Source: Clostridia bacterium (GTDB lineage Bacteria > Bacillota > Clostridia > Oscillospirales > Acutalibacteraceae). Taken from it: DNA of 56,387 bases. The notes beneath the pieces are model-generated. The model was not told the origin of the DNA. It worked only from the letters and a program-made list of their open reading frames with translations, and searched no databases. The position numbers were made by a program, and so were the translations under genes. The stretch spans positions 1-56,387 of the forward strand of contig CAAFVV010000001.1 in the NCBI GenBank assembly GCA_900766585.1, in the 5' to 3' direction. Positions 1 through 8,495 of the stretch are shown here, in pieces (the first letter of the stretch is position 1; every line of letters begins with the position of its first letter).

Positions 1-120
1 CTGGCAAATTGGAGTGGGGAGCACTCCATTTTCGCTTGCTTTTTCTCCCTGTTTCCCCAATTTTCGAAGAAAACCCATGCTCTCGCTCCTTGAAAGCATG
101 GGTTCTTTGACAGGCTGAAA
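1..120. repeat. Terminal inverted repeat, left copy
   Basis: Bases 1-120 are the reverse complement of 56267-56386 with a single mismatch (C at 56 against the complement of A at 56331). The repeat contains two possible stem-loops: one with arms AACCCATGCT/AGCATGGGTT near 72-103, and one with arms GGAGTG/CACTCC near 11-27. It begins directly beyond the terminator hairpin that follows galT, and its right-hand twin begins directly beyond the hairpin that follows the permease remnant. It codes for nothing visible. The likeliest reading is a dispersed intergenic repeat at which an assembly broke. Confidence 0.9.
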
Positions 121-155
121 ACACGCCCTGTTTCTTTTACGGAAACGGGGCGTGT
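121..155 (-). terminator. Terminator after galT
   Basis: A 14-bp stem (121-134 with 142-155, one G-U pair) lies 45 bp beyond the galT stop. Read on the minus strand it is followed by TTTT, as in a Rho-independent terminator. Confidence 0.7.
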
Positions 156-199
156 TTCTTTATGTTTGTCCGTATAGCGGTATTTTCCCGGCGGGCGGG

Positions 200-1702
200 T
201 CAGCTTTTGCCGTTTACCGCGTCAATAAAGCGCAGAAATGCCGCCTTTCCCTCAGGGGTGCGCGCATATACGCCCGCATCCGCAAGCACGCGGGCAAATA
301 CGGCGCCGACCTCCTGCCGCAGGATCTCCGCGGTATTTTCCGCGGTGAAGCGGTGGCGCGTTTTCAACTCGTCCACCCAGTCGGCGTGCTTTTCGAGCGC
401 TTCGTCGCCGCGGATATCGCTGCCCGCGAGAATAGCGTCCCGCAGACCGGTAAGCTCCGCCTTCAGACGGGCGGGCAGCACCGCCAACCCCATCACCTCG
501 ATCAGGCCGATATTTTCCTTTTTGATATGGTGCAGCTCGGCATGCGGGTGATAGACCCCGAGCGGGTGCTCGGAGGTGGTGATGTTGTTGCGCAGCACAA
601 GATCCAGCTCGAAGCAGCCGCCGTTTTGACGGGCGATCGAGGTGATGGTGTTGTGCGGTACGCCGTCGGTAAAGGCGTAGATAAATGCGTCTTCATCGGT
701 GTAGCCGCGCCACGCGGCAAGGATGCGGTCGGCAAGCTCAACCAGCCGCGACTTGTCCCGGCAGCGCAGGCGGATGACCGACATCGGCCACTTGACGATG
801 CCGGCTTCGATGTCGTCAAAGCCCGCAAAGGCGACCGGCGTTTCGATTGGCGCCTTCGCCATGGCGAAATCGTAGTGACCGCCCTGGAAGTGGTCGTGGC
901 TCAAAATCGAGCCGCCGACGATCGGCAGATCGGCGTTTGACCCGACGAAATAGTGGGGAAAGAGCGCCACAAAATCGAGCAGCTTGGCAAAGGTCTGCCG
1001 GTCAATCTTCATGGGCGTGTGCTTCCCGTTAAAGACGATGCAGTGCTCGGGGTAGTAGACGTAGGGCGAATACTGCAGATACCAGTTTTCCCCGTTGACC
1101 GTCAGCGGGATCGGGCGGTGATTTTGCCGGGCGGGGTAATCCATACGGCCGGCATAGCCCTCGTTTTCCGCACAGAGCATACATTTCGGGTAGCCGGACG
1201 GCGCGGCGGCGCGCGCCGCGGCAATGGCGCGGGGGTCTTTTTCCGGCTTCGACAGGTTGATCGTGATGTCGAGCGCGCCGTAGGCACAGGGGTACTGCCA
1301 CTTGATATCGCGGGCAATGCGGTCGCGGCGGATGTAGTTGGTATCACCGGAAAAGGCGTAATACCAGTCGGTGGCGGCCTTAGGGCTTTCGCGGTACAGC
1401 GCGGAAAATTTCCGGCGCACCTCGTGCGGTGCGGGAGTCAGTGCCCCCATCAGCTTGGTATCAAACAGGTCGCGCGCGGTCTGATTATCGTCGATCACGC
1501 CGCGGTCGACCGCATTTTGCGTCAGCACCGCCAGCAGCGCGGGCAGCGGGGTGTCGCCGAGCGGCTCCCCGGGCGGGGTGATGTCGCAAAGCCCCATGAC
1601 CTCCAGCAGACGGTTGACTGCCCAGATGCGATCGTCCGGTTCGATCAGCCCATGTGCCTCGGCATAGGCGGCAAGGGCATACAGTGCGCGGTTCATCGGC
1701 AT
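200..1702 (-). CDS. galT: UDP-glucose--hexose-1-phosphate uridylyltransferase (class II GalT)
   Basis: This cytoplasmic Leloir-pathway enzyme exchanges galactose-1-phosphate with UDP-glucose, giving UDP-galactose and glucose-1-phosphate. The 500-residue product has the length and overall pattern of the long class II GalT of Firmicutes (class I is about 350 residues), with typical segments such as SILSHDHFQGGHY and the C-terminal LGVYHPHAELHHIKKENIGL. The start overlaps the end of galK by 10 bp, so the two are translationally coupled and share the promoter upstream of galK. No galE or galM is in the window, so the remaining Leloir steps must be encoded elsewhere. Confidence 0.95.
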   Translation of the reverse strand: MPMNRALYALAAYAEAHGLIEPDDRIWAVNRLLEVMGLCDITPPGEPLGDTPLPALLAVLTQNAVDRGVIDDNQTARDLFDTKLMGALTPAPHEVRRKFSALYRESPKAATDWYYAFSGDTNYIRRDRIARDIKWQYPCAYGALDITINLSKPEKDPRAIAAARAAAPSGYPKCMLCAENEGYAGRMDYPARQNHRPIPLTVNGENWYLQYSPYVYYPEHCIVFNGKHTPMKIDRQTFAKLLDFVALFPHYFVGSNADLPIVGGSILSHDHFQGGHYDFAMAKAPIETPVAFAGFDDIEAGIVKWPMSVIRLRCRDKSRLVELADRILAAWRGYTDEDAFIYAFTDGVPHNTITSIARQNGGCFELDLVLRNNITTSEHPLGVYHPHAELHHIKKENIGLIEVMGLAVLPARLKAELTGLRDAILAGSDIRGDEALEKHADWVDELKTRHRFTAENTAEILRQEVGAVFARVLADAGVYARTPEGKAAFLRFIDAVNGKS

Positions 1703-2880
1703 TCCTCCATCAGAATACCGCCCTCGGGGCGGATGGACAGGACGTGGCAGCTGCCCGCGCCGAGCAGACGCTCGATCTCCGCGCGGAAGGCGTCGCGGCG
1801 GTCATTCGGTACAAAGGCCTGGATCGTCCCCGCAAAGCCGCCGCCGTGGACGCGGCAGGCGCCGTGTCCGTCAAGCAGATGTGCGGTCACGGTGAGCGCA
1901 TACGCCATTTCCTGTGCCCGCACGCGCCCCTCCGGAATCACGTTTTGCAGCAGCATCCACGAGGATTTCCCCGAAGCGGCGGCAAGCTGCAGGAATGTGT
2001 CAAAGTCGTTGCGGCGGAGCGCGGCGACCTGATTTTTGACCCGCTTGTTTTCCTCATAGACATGGATGGCGCGCAAAACGGCGCGGTCGCCGACTTTCTG
2101 CCGGACGGCGGGCAGATCACGGTAGAAATCCTCCTCGGGAATATCCCGCAGGACCTCCTTGCCGAAACAGGCGCACACCGCTTTCAGCTCGTTGGTGATT
2201 GCGGCATAGCAGTCGGTCAGATCGGCGTGGCTCGCACCGGAATCAATGATGCAGAGCGAGTAGCCGCAGGCGGAAAAATCAAAGTCAAGCGGCTCAATTT
2301 TTGGGTGATCGTGGTCGGCAAAGTCGATCGTGATGATGTTGCCGACGGCGGAGGCGGTCTGATCCATCAGTCCGCAGGGCTTGCCGAAATAGACGTTTTC
2401 CGCATATTGACCGATCTTAGCAATCTCCGCCGCGCTGAGACCGCAGCTGCCCATATGGTTGAGGATCACGCCGATCAGCACCTCAAACGCTGCGGAGGAG
2501 GAAAGACCGCTGCCGGAGAGCACACGGGACTCCACATAGGCGTCAAACCCGCGGACGGGATAGCCGAGCGCGGCAAACCGTGCCGCCACGCCGGAGATCA
2601 GCGATGCCGTTGTGCCGTAGGCGTCAGCCTGCGGCTCCCCGGCGGGGAGCGGAATTTCATAGAGACAGTAGCCCTCGGAAAAAAGACGGATGCAGTTTTG
2701 GCCGTTATCCGCCACGGCGGCGCGGGTGTCCAGATCAACGGCGGCCGCCAGGACGATACCGTGCTGATGGTCGGTGTGGTTGCCGCTCAGCTCGGTCCGT
2801 CCCGGCGCGGAAAAGATCCACTGCGGGGTATACCCGAACTGTGCGGTGAATTTTTGCTTCAAGGCTGTGTTGTCCTGCAT
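1693..2880 (-). CDS. galK: Galactokinase
   Basis: A GHMP-family kinase that phosphorylates galactose at C1, the first committed Leloir step. The 395-residue product carries the galactokinase signature near its N terminus (GRTELSGNHTDHQHG, about residues 27-41) and the GHMP ATP-binding motif SGSGLSSSAA. A C-terminal GGGFAGT glycine-rich motif is also present. An AAGGAG ribosome site precedes the ATG at 2880. It is the first gene of a two-gene galK-galT operon. Confidence 0.96.
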   Translation of the reverse strand: MQDNTALKQKFTAQFGYTPQWIFSAPGRTELSGNHTDHQHGIVLAAAVDLDTRAAVADNGQNCIRLFSEGYCLYEIPLPAGEPQADAYGTTASLISGVAARFAALGYPVRGFDAYVESRVLSGSGLSSSAAFEVLIGVILNHMGSCGLSAAEIAKIGQYAENVYFGKPCGLMDQTASAVGNIITIDFADHDHPKIEPLDFDFSACGYSLCIIDSGASHADLTDCYAAITNELKAVCACFGKEVLRDIPEEDFYRDLPAVRQKVGDRAVLRAIHVYEENKRVKNQVAALRRNDFDTFLQLAAASGKSSWMLLQNVIPEGRVRAQEMAYALTVTAHLLDGHGACRVHGGGFAGTIQAFVPNDRRDAFRAEIERLLGAGSCHVLSIRPEGGILMEECR

Positions 2881-2911
2881 GGCGGTCGACTCCTTTTTTG
2901 TTTTCTCTCCT

Positions 2912-2939
2912 ATTGTACAGGAAAAAAAGATTTTTGCAA
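2912..2939 (-). promoter_or_regulatory. Sigma-A-type promoter of galK-galT
   Basis: On the minus strand, TTGCAA (2939-2934) and TACAAT (2917-2912) are separated by 16 bp, about 30 bp ahead of the galK ATG. No clear sugar-regulator operator was recognised. Confidence 0.6.
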
Positions 2940-2993
2940 GGGTTTTCCGCTCTTTTTCTTTTCATGCGGTGCAGCGCAGTGAATTCTGCCGAA

Positions 2994-3025
2994 AAAAGGA
3001 ACCGGCGGTGTGCGCCGCCGGTTCC
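2994..3025 (-). terminator. Terminator after lipoprotein gene
   Basis: An 11-bp perfect stem (2998-3008 with 3015-3025) is followed on the minus strand by six T residues. It lies immediately beyond the stop of the lipoprotein gene ending at 3029. Confidence 0.85.
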
Positions 3026-3028
3026 CTT

Positions 3029-3586
3029 TCAGATCAGTGCTATGCCGAGCAGATCCATGCTTTGCCAGACATACAGCTTTATCAGCTTTCCGCCGGCTTT
3101 ATCATAGGCATAGAGATGACACGGGTCCTGCCAGTTGACATTTAGCTTCAGATAAACAAAATACCGTCCGCCGCTGTTGATCACGGTGAAATCGTACATC
3201 GCATGGTCGATCAAATCGGCAGCTGCCTGCAGGATTTTTTCAGTTGTTTGATCCGCCCTGACCGGGTTTCCCGCCTTATCGCTGCCTCTTGTGCTGACAA
3301 GGCGGTTGACAATGTGGTTGTTTTTGATCCGGCAGTCAAAATCAGCGTCGGTGTCCGCATAAAAGAAAATGGCATCCGCATCCGGAGAAAATTCCGCTGT
3401 TTTTTCCGAGTGTCCCTCGTTATCGAGCATATAATATTCCGCTGCCGGGACGTCGCCGGTGCTGCTTTGCAGCGCGACCTTCAGCACCGGCGTGCCGGTC
3501 AGGTGTTCGCGTCCCTCTGCACAGGAGATCACGGTCAGGCAGAGAATCGGAATACAAAGCCCCGCGAGAATTCGTTTCATAGTCAT
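3029..3586 (-). CDS. Putative lipoprotein, unknown function
   Basis: A 185-residue protein with a short basic N terminus, a hydrophobic stretch and a lipobox-like TVISC (Cys at about 22), so it is probably a lipid-anchored extracellular protein. The rest is soluble and contains no domain I recognise. A GGAGGAG site precedes the ATG. It lies 20 bp downstream of another lipoprotein gene on the same strand and both probably share one promoter; a strong terminator follows. Confidence 0.7.
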   Translation of the reverse strand: MTMKRILAGLCIPILCLTVISCAEGREHLTGTPVLKVALQSSTGDVPAAEYYMLDNEGHSEKTAEFSPDADAIFFYADTDADFDCRIKNNHIVNRLVSTRGSDKAGNPVRADQTTEKILQAAADLIDHAMYDFTVINSGGRYFVYLKLNVNWQDPCHLYAYDKAGGKLIKLYVWQSMDLLGIALI

Positions 3587-3606
3587 AGAGTCTCCTCCGT
3601 GAGCGG

Positions 3607-4305
3607 TCAGCGGATACGGATGCTTTCGGCGGCTTTGGCAAACGCCTCGTCAAAGTCGCCGCTGACGCTGGTGAAGGTGACGCTGTGGCAAAACGTGTCG
3701 CCGAAAAGAATGTACTGCGTCTGCCTTTGCAAAATGCCCGCCGTCGAAATTTCGTAGGCGTATTTTACCGCGTCCACCCCGTCGATTTTTGTCGTCTCAA
3801 AGCCGGTGGAGCGGATAAACCCGGAAAGCAGTGCGCGGTATGCCTCTTCTAGGGTCTCCTGCGTGTAATTGTCGATCGAGTCCGCTCCGGCTTTGGCAAA
3901 GGTGATGTTGTCTGTCCGCTTCGGGTAGTCGGCGGATACCGCCACCGGAATACTGCCGCTGTCGTCTACGATAAACCCGTCGGGGAGCGTGAGCGTCAGG
4001 TGCTCAAAGGTATAGGCGCGGGAATTTGCGCCGGTGGTGCCTTTGCTCTGCGCGGTTGTTTGCTTCTCGGCTCTGCGGGTCGTCGTGCGGCTTGCTTGGC
4101 TGCGGGTGGGAGCGGAGGACGCGGCTTCGGCGGTTGCTGCTTGATCGGTCTGCGTGGTCGTCAGGATCGGCGCGGCGGTTGTGTCAGACGGTGCAGCCGT
4201 TGTGCTGACGGGCGCGGATGCCTCCGCAGGGCTTTTTGGCGTCTGCGTACAGCCGAGGAAAAAACAGGAGAACAGAATCAGTCCCGTAAATACTGCGTTT
4301 TTCAT
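3607..4305 (-). CDS. Putative lipoprotein with Ser/Thr/Ala-rich linker
   Basis: The start was placed at 4305, where ATG follows GGGGTGGG and begins a clean signal peptide ending in the lipobox FFLGC (Cys19); a longer in-frame start adds a non-signal-like extension that runs into the promoter. After the lipobox comes a low-complexity linker of roughly 80 residues rich in Ser, Thr, Ala and Pro, then a globular C-terminal domain of about 130 residues ending in the phrase DEAFAKAAESIRIR. The layout suggests a surface domain held off the membrane on a flexible stalk. No function can be assigned. Confidence 0.75.
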   Translation of the reverse strand: MKNAVFTGLILFSCFFLGCTQTPKSPAEASAPVSTTAAPSDTTAAPILTTTQTDQAATAEAASSAPTRSQASRTTTRRAEKQTTAQSKGTTGANSRAYTFEHLTLTLPDGFIVDDSGSIPVAVSADYPKRTDNITFAKAGADSIDNYTQETLEEAYRALLSGFIRSTGFETTKIDGVDAVKYAYEISTAGILQRQTQYILFGDTFCHSVTFTSVSGDFDEAFAKAAESIRIR

Positions 4306-4333
4306 ATACCCACCCCTATGATAAGATATAAAA

Positions 4334-4362
4334 ATTATAACAGATTGTTTGTTGCTTGTCAA
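4334..4362 (-). promoter_or_regulatory. Consensus sigma-A promoter for the two lipoprotein genes
   Basis: TTGACA (4362-4357) and TATAAT (4339-4334) are both perfect matches and are separated by 17 bp, about 30 bp ahead of the ATG at 4305. Confidence 0.85.
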
Positions 4363-4515
4363 TAACTTATTGCCGATAACGCTAAACCTTTGGCGGCTTT
4401 TTGAGCGGCATGGCGTCAGTATATCCCGGTGCCGTGCCTATGCCGGGGAAGCGGCGGCTTAGCTGCACCGGGGAGTGGACGCCGGCGAAAAAGTGTATCC
4501 CGCCGAAAACGCGGG

Positions 4516-4544
4516 TTGTTTTTCGGCGGATGAGGTGGTATACT
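4516..4544 (+). promoter_or_regulatory. Promoter of ligA
   Basis: TTGTTT (4516-4521) and TATACT (4539-4544) lie 17 bp apart, 27 bp ahead of the ligA ATG. Confidence 0.6.
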
Positions 4545-4570
4545 AAGCGGGAAGAGCGGAGGCGGTTGAC

Positions 4571-6550
4571 ATGACGTTTAAACAGGCAAAAGAACGGATA
4601 GAGGAGCTGCAAAAGCAGATCGAATACCACAGCCGGCGGTATTATGACGAGGATGCGCCGGAGATCGAGGATGATGCCTTCGATGCGCTGACGCAGGAGC
4701 TGCGCCGGCTGGAGGAAGCCTACCCCGAGCTGATCCGGCCGGATTCCTACACCCAGCGTGTGCACGGCGAGCTGTCAGCACTGTTTACGCCGGTGACGCA
4801 CGAGGTGCCGCTGATCAGTTTGCAGGACGTGTTTTCCTATGACGAGCTGCGCGAATTTGACGCCCGCGTCCGCGAGACGGTGGAAAACCCCATCTATGTG
4901 GTCGAGCCGAAGATCGACGGGCTTTCGGTCGCGCTCGACTATCAAAACGGCCGATTTGTGCGCGGTGCGACCCGCGGCGACGGCATGACCGGAGAGGATG
5001 TCACCGCCAATCTGCGCACGGTCGCGCGCATCCCCGCCAAGCTGACCGCACCGCTGCCGCGGCTGATCGCGCGCGGCGAGGTGTATATGCCGCGGCAGCA
5101 GTTTGCCGCGCTGGTCGAGCGGCAGGAGGAAGAGGGGGAAAAGGCGTTTAAAAATCCGCGCAACGCCGCCGCCGGGTCGCTCCGGCAGAAGGATCCGCGC
5201 GTGACGGCGCAGCGCAAATTGGATCTGTTTGTGTTCAACCTCCAGCTGATCGAGGGCGAAACGGTGACGTCCCATGCGGAATCGCTCGAACGGATGCGGG
5301 CGCTCGGTCTGCCGATGATCCCGTTTTATGCCCGCGTGTCCACGGCGGAGGAGATCATCCGCGAGGTGGAGCGCATCGGCGAGCAGCGCAATGCACTGCC
5401 GTTCGACATTGACGGCGCGGTGGTCAAGGTGGACAATCTCGCCCAGCGGGAGCTGCTCGGCACGACAAGCAAATTTCCGAAATGGGCGGTGGCGTTTAAA
5501 TTTCCGCCGGAGGAGAAGCAGACGACGCTTCTGGACGTGGAGGTTGCAGTCGGACGCACAGGGGTGCTGACGCCGACCGGCGTGTTTGCACCGGTGACGC
5601 TGGCGGGCACGACCGTCAGCCGCGCCACACTGCATAACGAGGATTTCATCCGCGAAAAGGAACTGCACTACGGCGATACCGTCGTGCTGCGTAAGGCGGG
5701 GGACATCATCCCCGAGGTGGTGCGCGTCGTCGCCCATGTCCCCGGCGCGCAGCCGATCACCCTGCCCGACCGCTGCCCGTCCTGCGGCTCGCCCGTGACG
5801 CGGGAGGAGGGCGAGGCGGCGCTGCGCTGCACCAACCCGGACTGCCCCGCCCAGCGGATGCGCCATCTGATCCACTTTGCCTCGCGGGACGCCATGGACA
5901 TTGAGGGCATGGGGCCTGCCGTGATCGGTCAGCTTTTAGATGCCGGGCTGATCCGGCATCTGGACGATATGTACCGTTTAGACCGCGATGCCGTCGCGGC
6001 GATTGACCGCATGGGTGAAAAGTCGGCGGATAACCTGCTGGCGGCGGTGGAGGAATCGAAGTCGCGCGGTCTGGCGCGCGTGCTGTTCGGATTGGGCATC
6101 CGCCACATCGGACAGAAGGCCGCCAAGCTGATCGCCGAGCGCTTCGGCTCGGTGGAGGCGGTCATGGCGGCTTCGCACGAACAGCTTTGCGCCATCGACG
6201 GCATCGGCGGGGTGCTGGCGGACAGCCTGCTGCAATTTTTCACCCTCCCCGCCTCGCGTGAGCTGATCGCGCGCCTGGCGCAGGTCGGTGTGGAGATGAC
6301 CGATCACACGGAGCGGGCGGACGACCGCTTTGCCGGCATGACGTTTGTGCTGACCGGCACGCTGCCCACACTGAAGCGTGAGGAGGCATCGGCGCTGATT
6401 GAAAAATACGGCGGCAAAACCAGCAGCAGCGTTTCCAAAAAGACCTCCGTTGTGCTGGCGGGTGAGGAAGCGGGCAGCAAGCTCGACAAAGCGCGCACGC
6501 TCGGCGTCCGCATCATTGACGAAGCGGAATTTCGCGCCATGCTGGCGTAG
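4571..6550 (+). CDS. ligA: NAD-dependent DNA ligase
   Basis: This enzyme seals nicks using NAD+ in replication and repair. The 659-residue product has the full bacterial architecture: an N-terminal Ia domain (HSRRYYDEDAPEIEDDAFDAL), the adenylation motif EPKIDG with nucleophile Lys about 114, an OB domain, a Cys4 zinc finger (CPSCG...CTNPDC), helix-hairpin-helix repeats around 440-570 and a C-terminal BRCT domain. A GGAGG-like site precedes the ATG. It has its own promoter and is followed by a hairpin at 6597-6624. Confidence 0.98.
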   Translation: MTFKQAKERIEELQKQIEYHSRRYYDEDAPEIEDDAFDALTQELRRLEEAYPELIRPDSYTQRVHGELSALFTPVTHEVPLISLQDVFSYDELREFDARVRETVENPIYVVEPKIDGLSVALDYQNGRFVRGATRGDGMTGEDVTANLRTVARIPAKLTAPLPRLIARGEVYMPRQQFAALVERQEEEGEKAFKNPRNAAAGSLRQKDPRVTAQRKLDLFVFNLQLIEGETVTSHAESLERMRALGLPMIPFYARVSTAEEIIREVERIGEQRNALPFDIDGAVVKVDNLAQRELLGTTSKFPKWAVAFKFPPEEKQTTLLDVEVAVGRTGVLTPTGVFAPVTLAGTTVSRATLHNEDFIREKELHYGDTVVLRKAGDIIPEVVRVVAHVPGAQPITLPDRCPSCGSPVTREEGEAALRCTNPDCPAQRMRHLIHFASRDAMDIEGMGPAVIGQLLDAGLIRHLDDMYRLDRDAVAAIDRMGEKSADNLLAAVEESKSRGLARVLFGLGIRHIGQKAAKLIAERFGSVEAVMAASHEQLCAIDGIGGVLADSLLQFFTLPASRELIARLAQVGVEMTDHTERADDRFAGMTFVLTGTLPTLKREEASALIEKYGGKTSSSVSKKTSVVLAGEEAGSKLDKARTLGVRIIDEAEFRAMLA

Positions 6551-6596
6551 ATGGGGCAAAAACCTTTACCTCTCCGGAAGAAGTGACTAATATAAG

Positions 6597-6628
6597 ACCG
6601 GAACTGCCATTGGACGGCTCCGGTTTTA
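6597..6628 (+). terminator. Probable terminator after ligA
   Basis: The arms ACCGGA (6597-6602) and TCCGGT (6619-6624) pair, with an inner GCC/GGC, and are followed by TTTTATGTTT. The stem is interrupted, so the call is moderate. Confidence 0.5.
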
Positions 6629-6758
6629 TGTTTATCCGGATGACTGTATCGTTTTCAAAAATGTGATCCCATGATGGCAACTTGACGATAGGTGTATATG
6701 ATAGGTGTATATTTATATTAAGAGAGTGTTTGTGCTTGCAGAGGGTGAGGTTGAGGGT

Positions 6759-7289
6759 ATGAAAAAACGGTACTTGCTGATTGCTTGTGTTCTGCTGTCC
6801 ATGCTGCTGCTTACCTCGTGCGGGGTTTTGCTGCGCGGATTTTTGGGGGAAGATAGGGACGGCAGACTGGCAGATAAAGCAACAAACGATCTCTGTAGCA
6901 GTATCAAAGATCGTGACAAAAACGCCGTCAAAAACCTTTTTTCGGAAAAAGTGCGTTCGGAAGCGGATGATATAGACGCACAGATCGATAAGCTGTTTGC
7001 GTTCATCGATGGCGAGGTGGCTGCCTGGAAAAGAAGAGAATTGGATCCGATGGTGAAAGACGATGTGGAATACGGTCAATTATCCAAGCAGGAGTGGTTT
7101 TGGGTATATCTGAAAACCGAAAAAGATGTCTATGCGATGTATCTTTCCTATTATCCCATTAACGATTTTGAACCTGAAAGCGAGGGGATTTATTCTCTGT
7201 TGGTCGTTCGGGCTGCGGATAAAGACAAACTTGAGGAGTGGAGCGAAGTGCCCGGCATCGACATACGTCGGTTTCAGGATGCCGTTTAG
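6759..7289 (+). CDS. Putative lipoprotein, DUF5104-like
   Basis: The start was placed at 6759, where ATG begins a signal peptide with lipobox LLTSC (Cys21); an upstream in-frame ATG adds 18 residues unlike a signal sequence. The mature part has the pattern of the clostridial DUF5104 lipoprotein family: repeated phrases of the type 'IKDRDKNAVKNLFSEK' followed by 'IDAQIDKLFAFIDGEV'. The role of that family is not known to me. Base composition is visibly more AT-rich than ligA or the zinc operon, which may indicate acquisition. A second lipoprotein gene follows after about 40 bp. Confidence 0.7.
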   Translation: MKKRYLLIACVLLSMLLLTSCGVLLRGFLGEDRDGRLADKATNDLCSSIKDRDKNAVKNLFSEKVRSEADDIDAQIDKLFAFIDGEVAAWKRRELDPMVKDDVEYGQLSKQEWFWVYLKTEKDVYAMYLSYYPINDFEPESEGIYSLLVVRAADKDKLEEWSEVPGIDIRRFQDAV

Positions 7290-7330
7290 GCAACGATTTA
7301 TGAACGGTAACCATGTGAGGGGTGTGTGCT

Positions 7331-7912
7331 TTGAAAAGAATTCTTGCGCTTTTGGGTGTACTTATGATGCCGTTTCTTCTCAATGGATGCAGCACCAGGC
7401 TGTTGTCACAGGAACAATCCGAGAAGAATTTTGCTTGCTATGAAGAGCAGCTAAAAGCAACGGTGGAGCCTTTCCGCTTGGATATAAGCGAGGTATCTTA
7501 TGACAGATCAGAGTATGGATTATACCGCACACTTTCGATCATTCCTGATGAGCAGGCAGCGATCACATTGCAGTTTGCAAACAACGCCGGACAGAATGGG
7601 AGGGGCGGGGAAACGGTATATATTGAATATACCAGTCACGGGGAAAATTCGCTCGACCCCCGGTTGTTCACGGAGATCGTCAATACCGTTTCGGGCAGAG
7701 AAATAACCGAAAGCTATTGTCGGCAATTCTTATCCGATCCGGAAGAAAAGCATTCGCCGTTAAGATATGAAATAAAAAAGGAGGACTACAAAAAGACATA
7801 CAAATATGAGTTTTTGAATTGGTGGCAGGATTGGTCTCTGGGGTATTCACTGTATGATGATGACACAGAGGAGCTGACCTTTTGGGGGCTGACAAAGCAA
7901 TTGCAGCAATAA
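7331..7912 (+). CDS. Putative lipoprotein, unknown function
   Basis: A TTG start at 7331 is preferred over the in-frame GTG at 7322. It sits 8 bp after GAGGGG and begins a compact signal peptide with lipobox LLNGC (Cys20). The mature domain (about 170 residues) is rich in Tyr, Glu and Asp and contains no motif I recognise. It is probably cotranscribed with the preceding DUF5104-like gene and shares its lower GC. A terminator hairpin lies at 7980-8009. Confidence 0.65.
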   Translation: MKRILALLGVLMMPFLLNGCSTRLLSQEQSEKNFACYEEQLKATVEPFRLDISEVSYDRSEYGLYRTLSIIPDEQAAITLQFANNAGQNGRGGETVYIEYTSHGENSLDPRLFTEIVNTVSGREITESYCRQFLSDPEEKHSPLRYEIKKEDYKKTYKYEFLNWWQDWSLGYSLYDDDTEELTFWGLTKQLQQ

Positions 7913-7979
7913 GGGCGGCAGCTCGCCCTCAAAAAGATATCACCTTTCCCCCTCGGCGGCTGAAGCAAAACGGCAAAAA

Positions 7980-8009
7980 GGTTTTCTCTTCCGGGAGAAA
8001 GCCTTTTTT
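7980..8009 (+). terminator. Terminator between lipoprotein gene and zinc operon
   Basis: The stem GGTTTTCTC/GAGAAAGCC (7980-7988 with 7995-8003, one G-U pair) is followed by six T residues. Confidence 0.75.
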
Positions 8010-8018
8010 GATTTTTGC

Positions 8019-8071
8019 TTGACATTCGGCGTTTTTTCGGTATAATTTGAGAAAGATTCTCAAATTATACC
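8019..8071 (+). promoter_or_regulatory. Zinc-operon promoter with 33-bp Fur/Zur-type palindrome
   Basis: TTGACA (8019-8024) and TATAAT (8041-8046) are consensus and 16 bp apart. A perfect inverted repeat with 15-nt arms GGTATAATTTGAGAA/TTCTCAAATTATACC spans 8039-8071 around a central AGA. It covers the -10 box and the likely transcription start, as expected for a repressor operator. Its core TGAGAA-N3-TTCTCA resembles Fur-family boxes. Autoregulation by the adjacent repressor gene is inferred. Confidence 0.85.
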
Positions 8072-8093
8072 GACGGAAAGGGGTACGGCAGGG

Positions 8094-8495
8094 ATGAAGC
8101 TCTATCACACGGAACAGCGGGAACAGCTTTTGGCGTTTTTGCATGCCCATGCCGACCGCGCCTATACGGCGGAGGAGCTGGCGGAGCAGCTCGGCGGCTC
8201 GCCGGCGCTCAGCACGGTCTACCGTCTGGTCAACCGCCTGGCGGAGGAGGGGGACGTGCGGCGGCTCTGCAAGGATGGCAGCCGCCGGTTTCTCTATCAG
8301 GCGACGGGCGGTGCTGCCTGCCGCAGCCACCTGCACCTGCAGTGCACGGCATGCGGGCGGCTGATCCATCTGGACGACGATACCTCCGAGGCGATGCGGC
8401 AGATGCTGGATTCGGCGGATTTTGAGGTGGATGAGGGAAAGACGGTGCTGCTCGGCCATTGCCGGACATGCCGCGGAAAGGAAACCAAACCATGA
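8094..8495 (+). CDS. Fur-family transcriptional repressor, probably Zur-type
   Basis: A 133-residue DNA-binding metal sensor. It shows the winged-helix segment (STVYRLVNRLAEEGDVRRL), the His/Cys-rich hinge (CRSHLHLQCTACGRLIHLDDD) and a second CxxC (CRTC) that together form the structural and sensory metal sites of the Fur family. Its stop overlaps the start of the znuA-like gene by 4 bp (ATGA), so it is the first gene of the zinc-uptake operon. Zinc, rather than iron or peroxide, as the effector is inferred from these neighbours. The palindrome just upstream is its probable operator. Confidence 0.9.
   Translation: MKLYHTEQREQLLAFLHAHADRAYTAEELAEQLGGSPALSTVYRLVNRLAEEGDVRRLCKDGSRRFLYQATGGAACRSHLHLQCTACGRLIHLDDDTSEAMRQMLDSADFEVDEGKTVLLGHCRTCRGKETKP

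Noticed and set aside
1..120. Terminal inverted repeats as ends of a transposon or linear replicon
   Set aside because: There is no transposase, telomere protein or replication gene inside, and the content is ordinary chromosomal; a dispersed repeat at contig ends is simpler.
4382..4765. 127-codon minus-strand frame over the ligA promoter
   Set aside because: It overlaps the ligA start and promoter, has no ribosome site and no family pattern.
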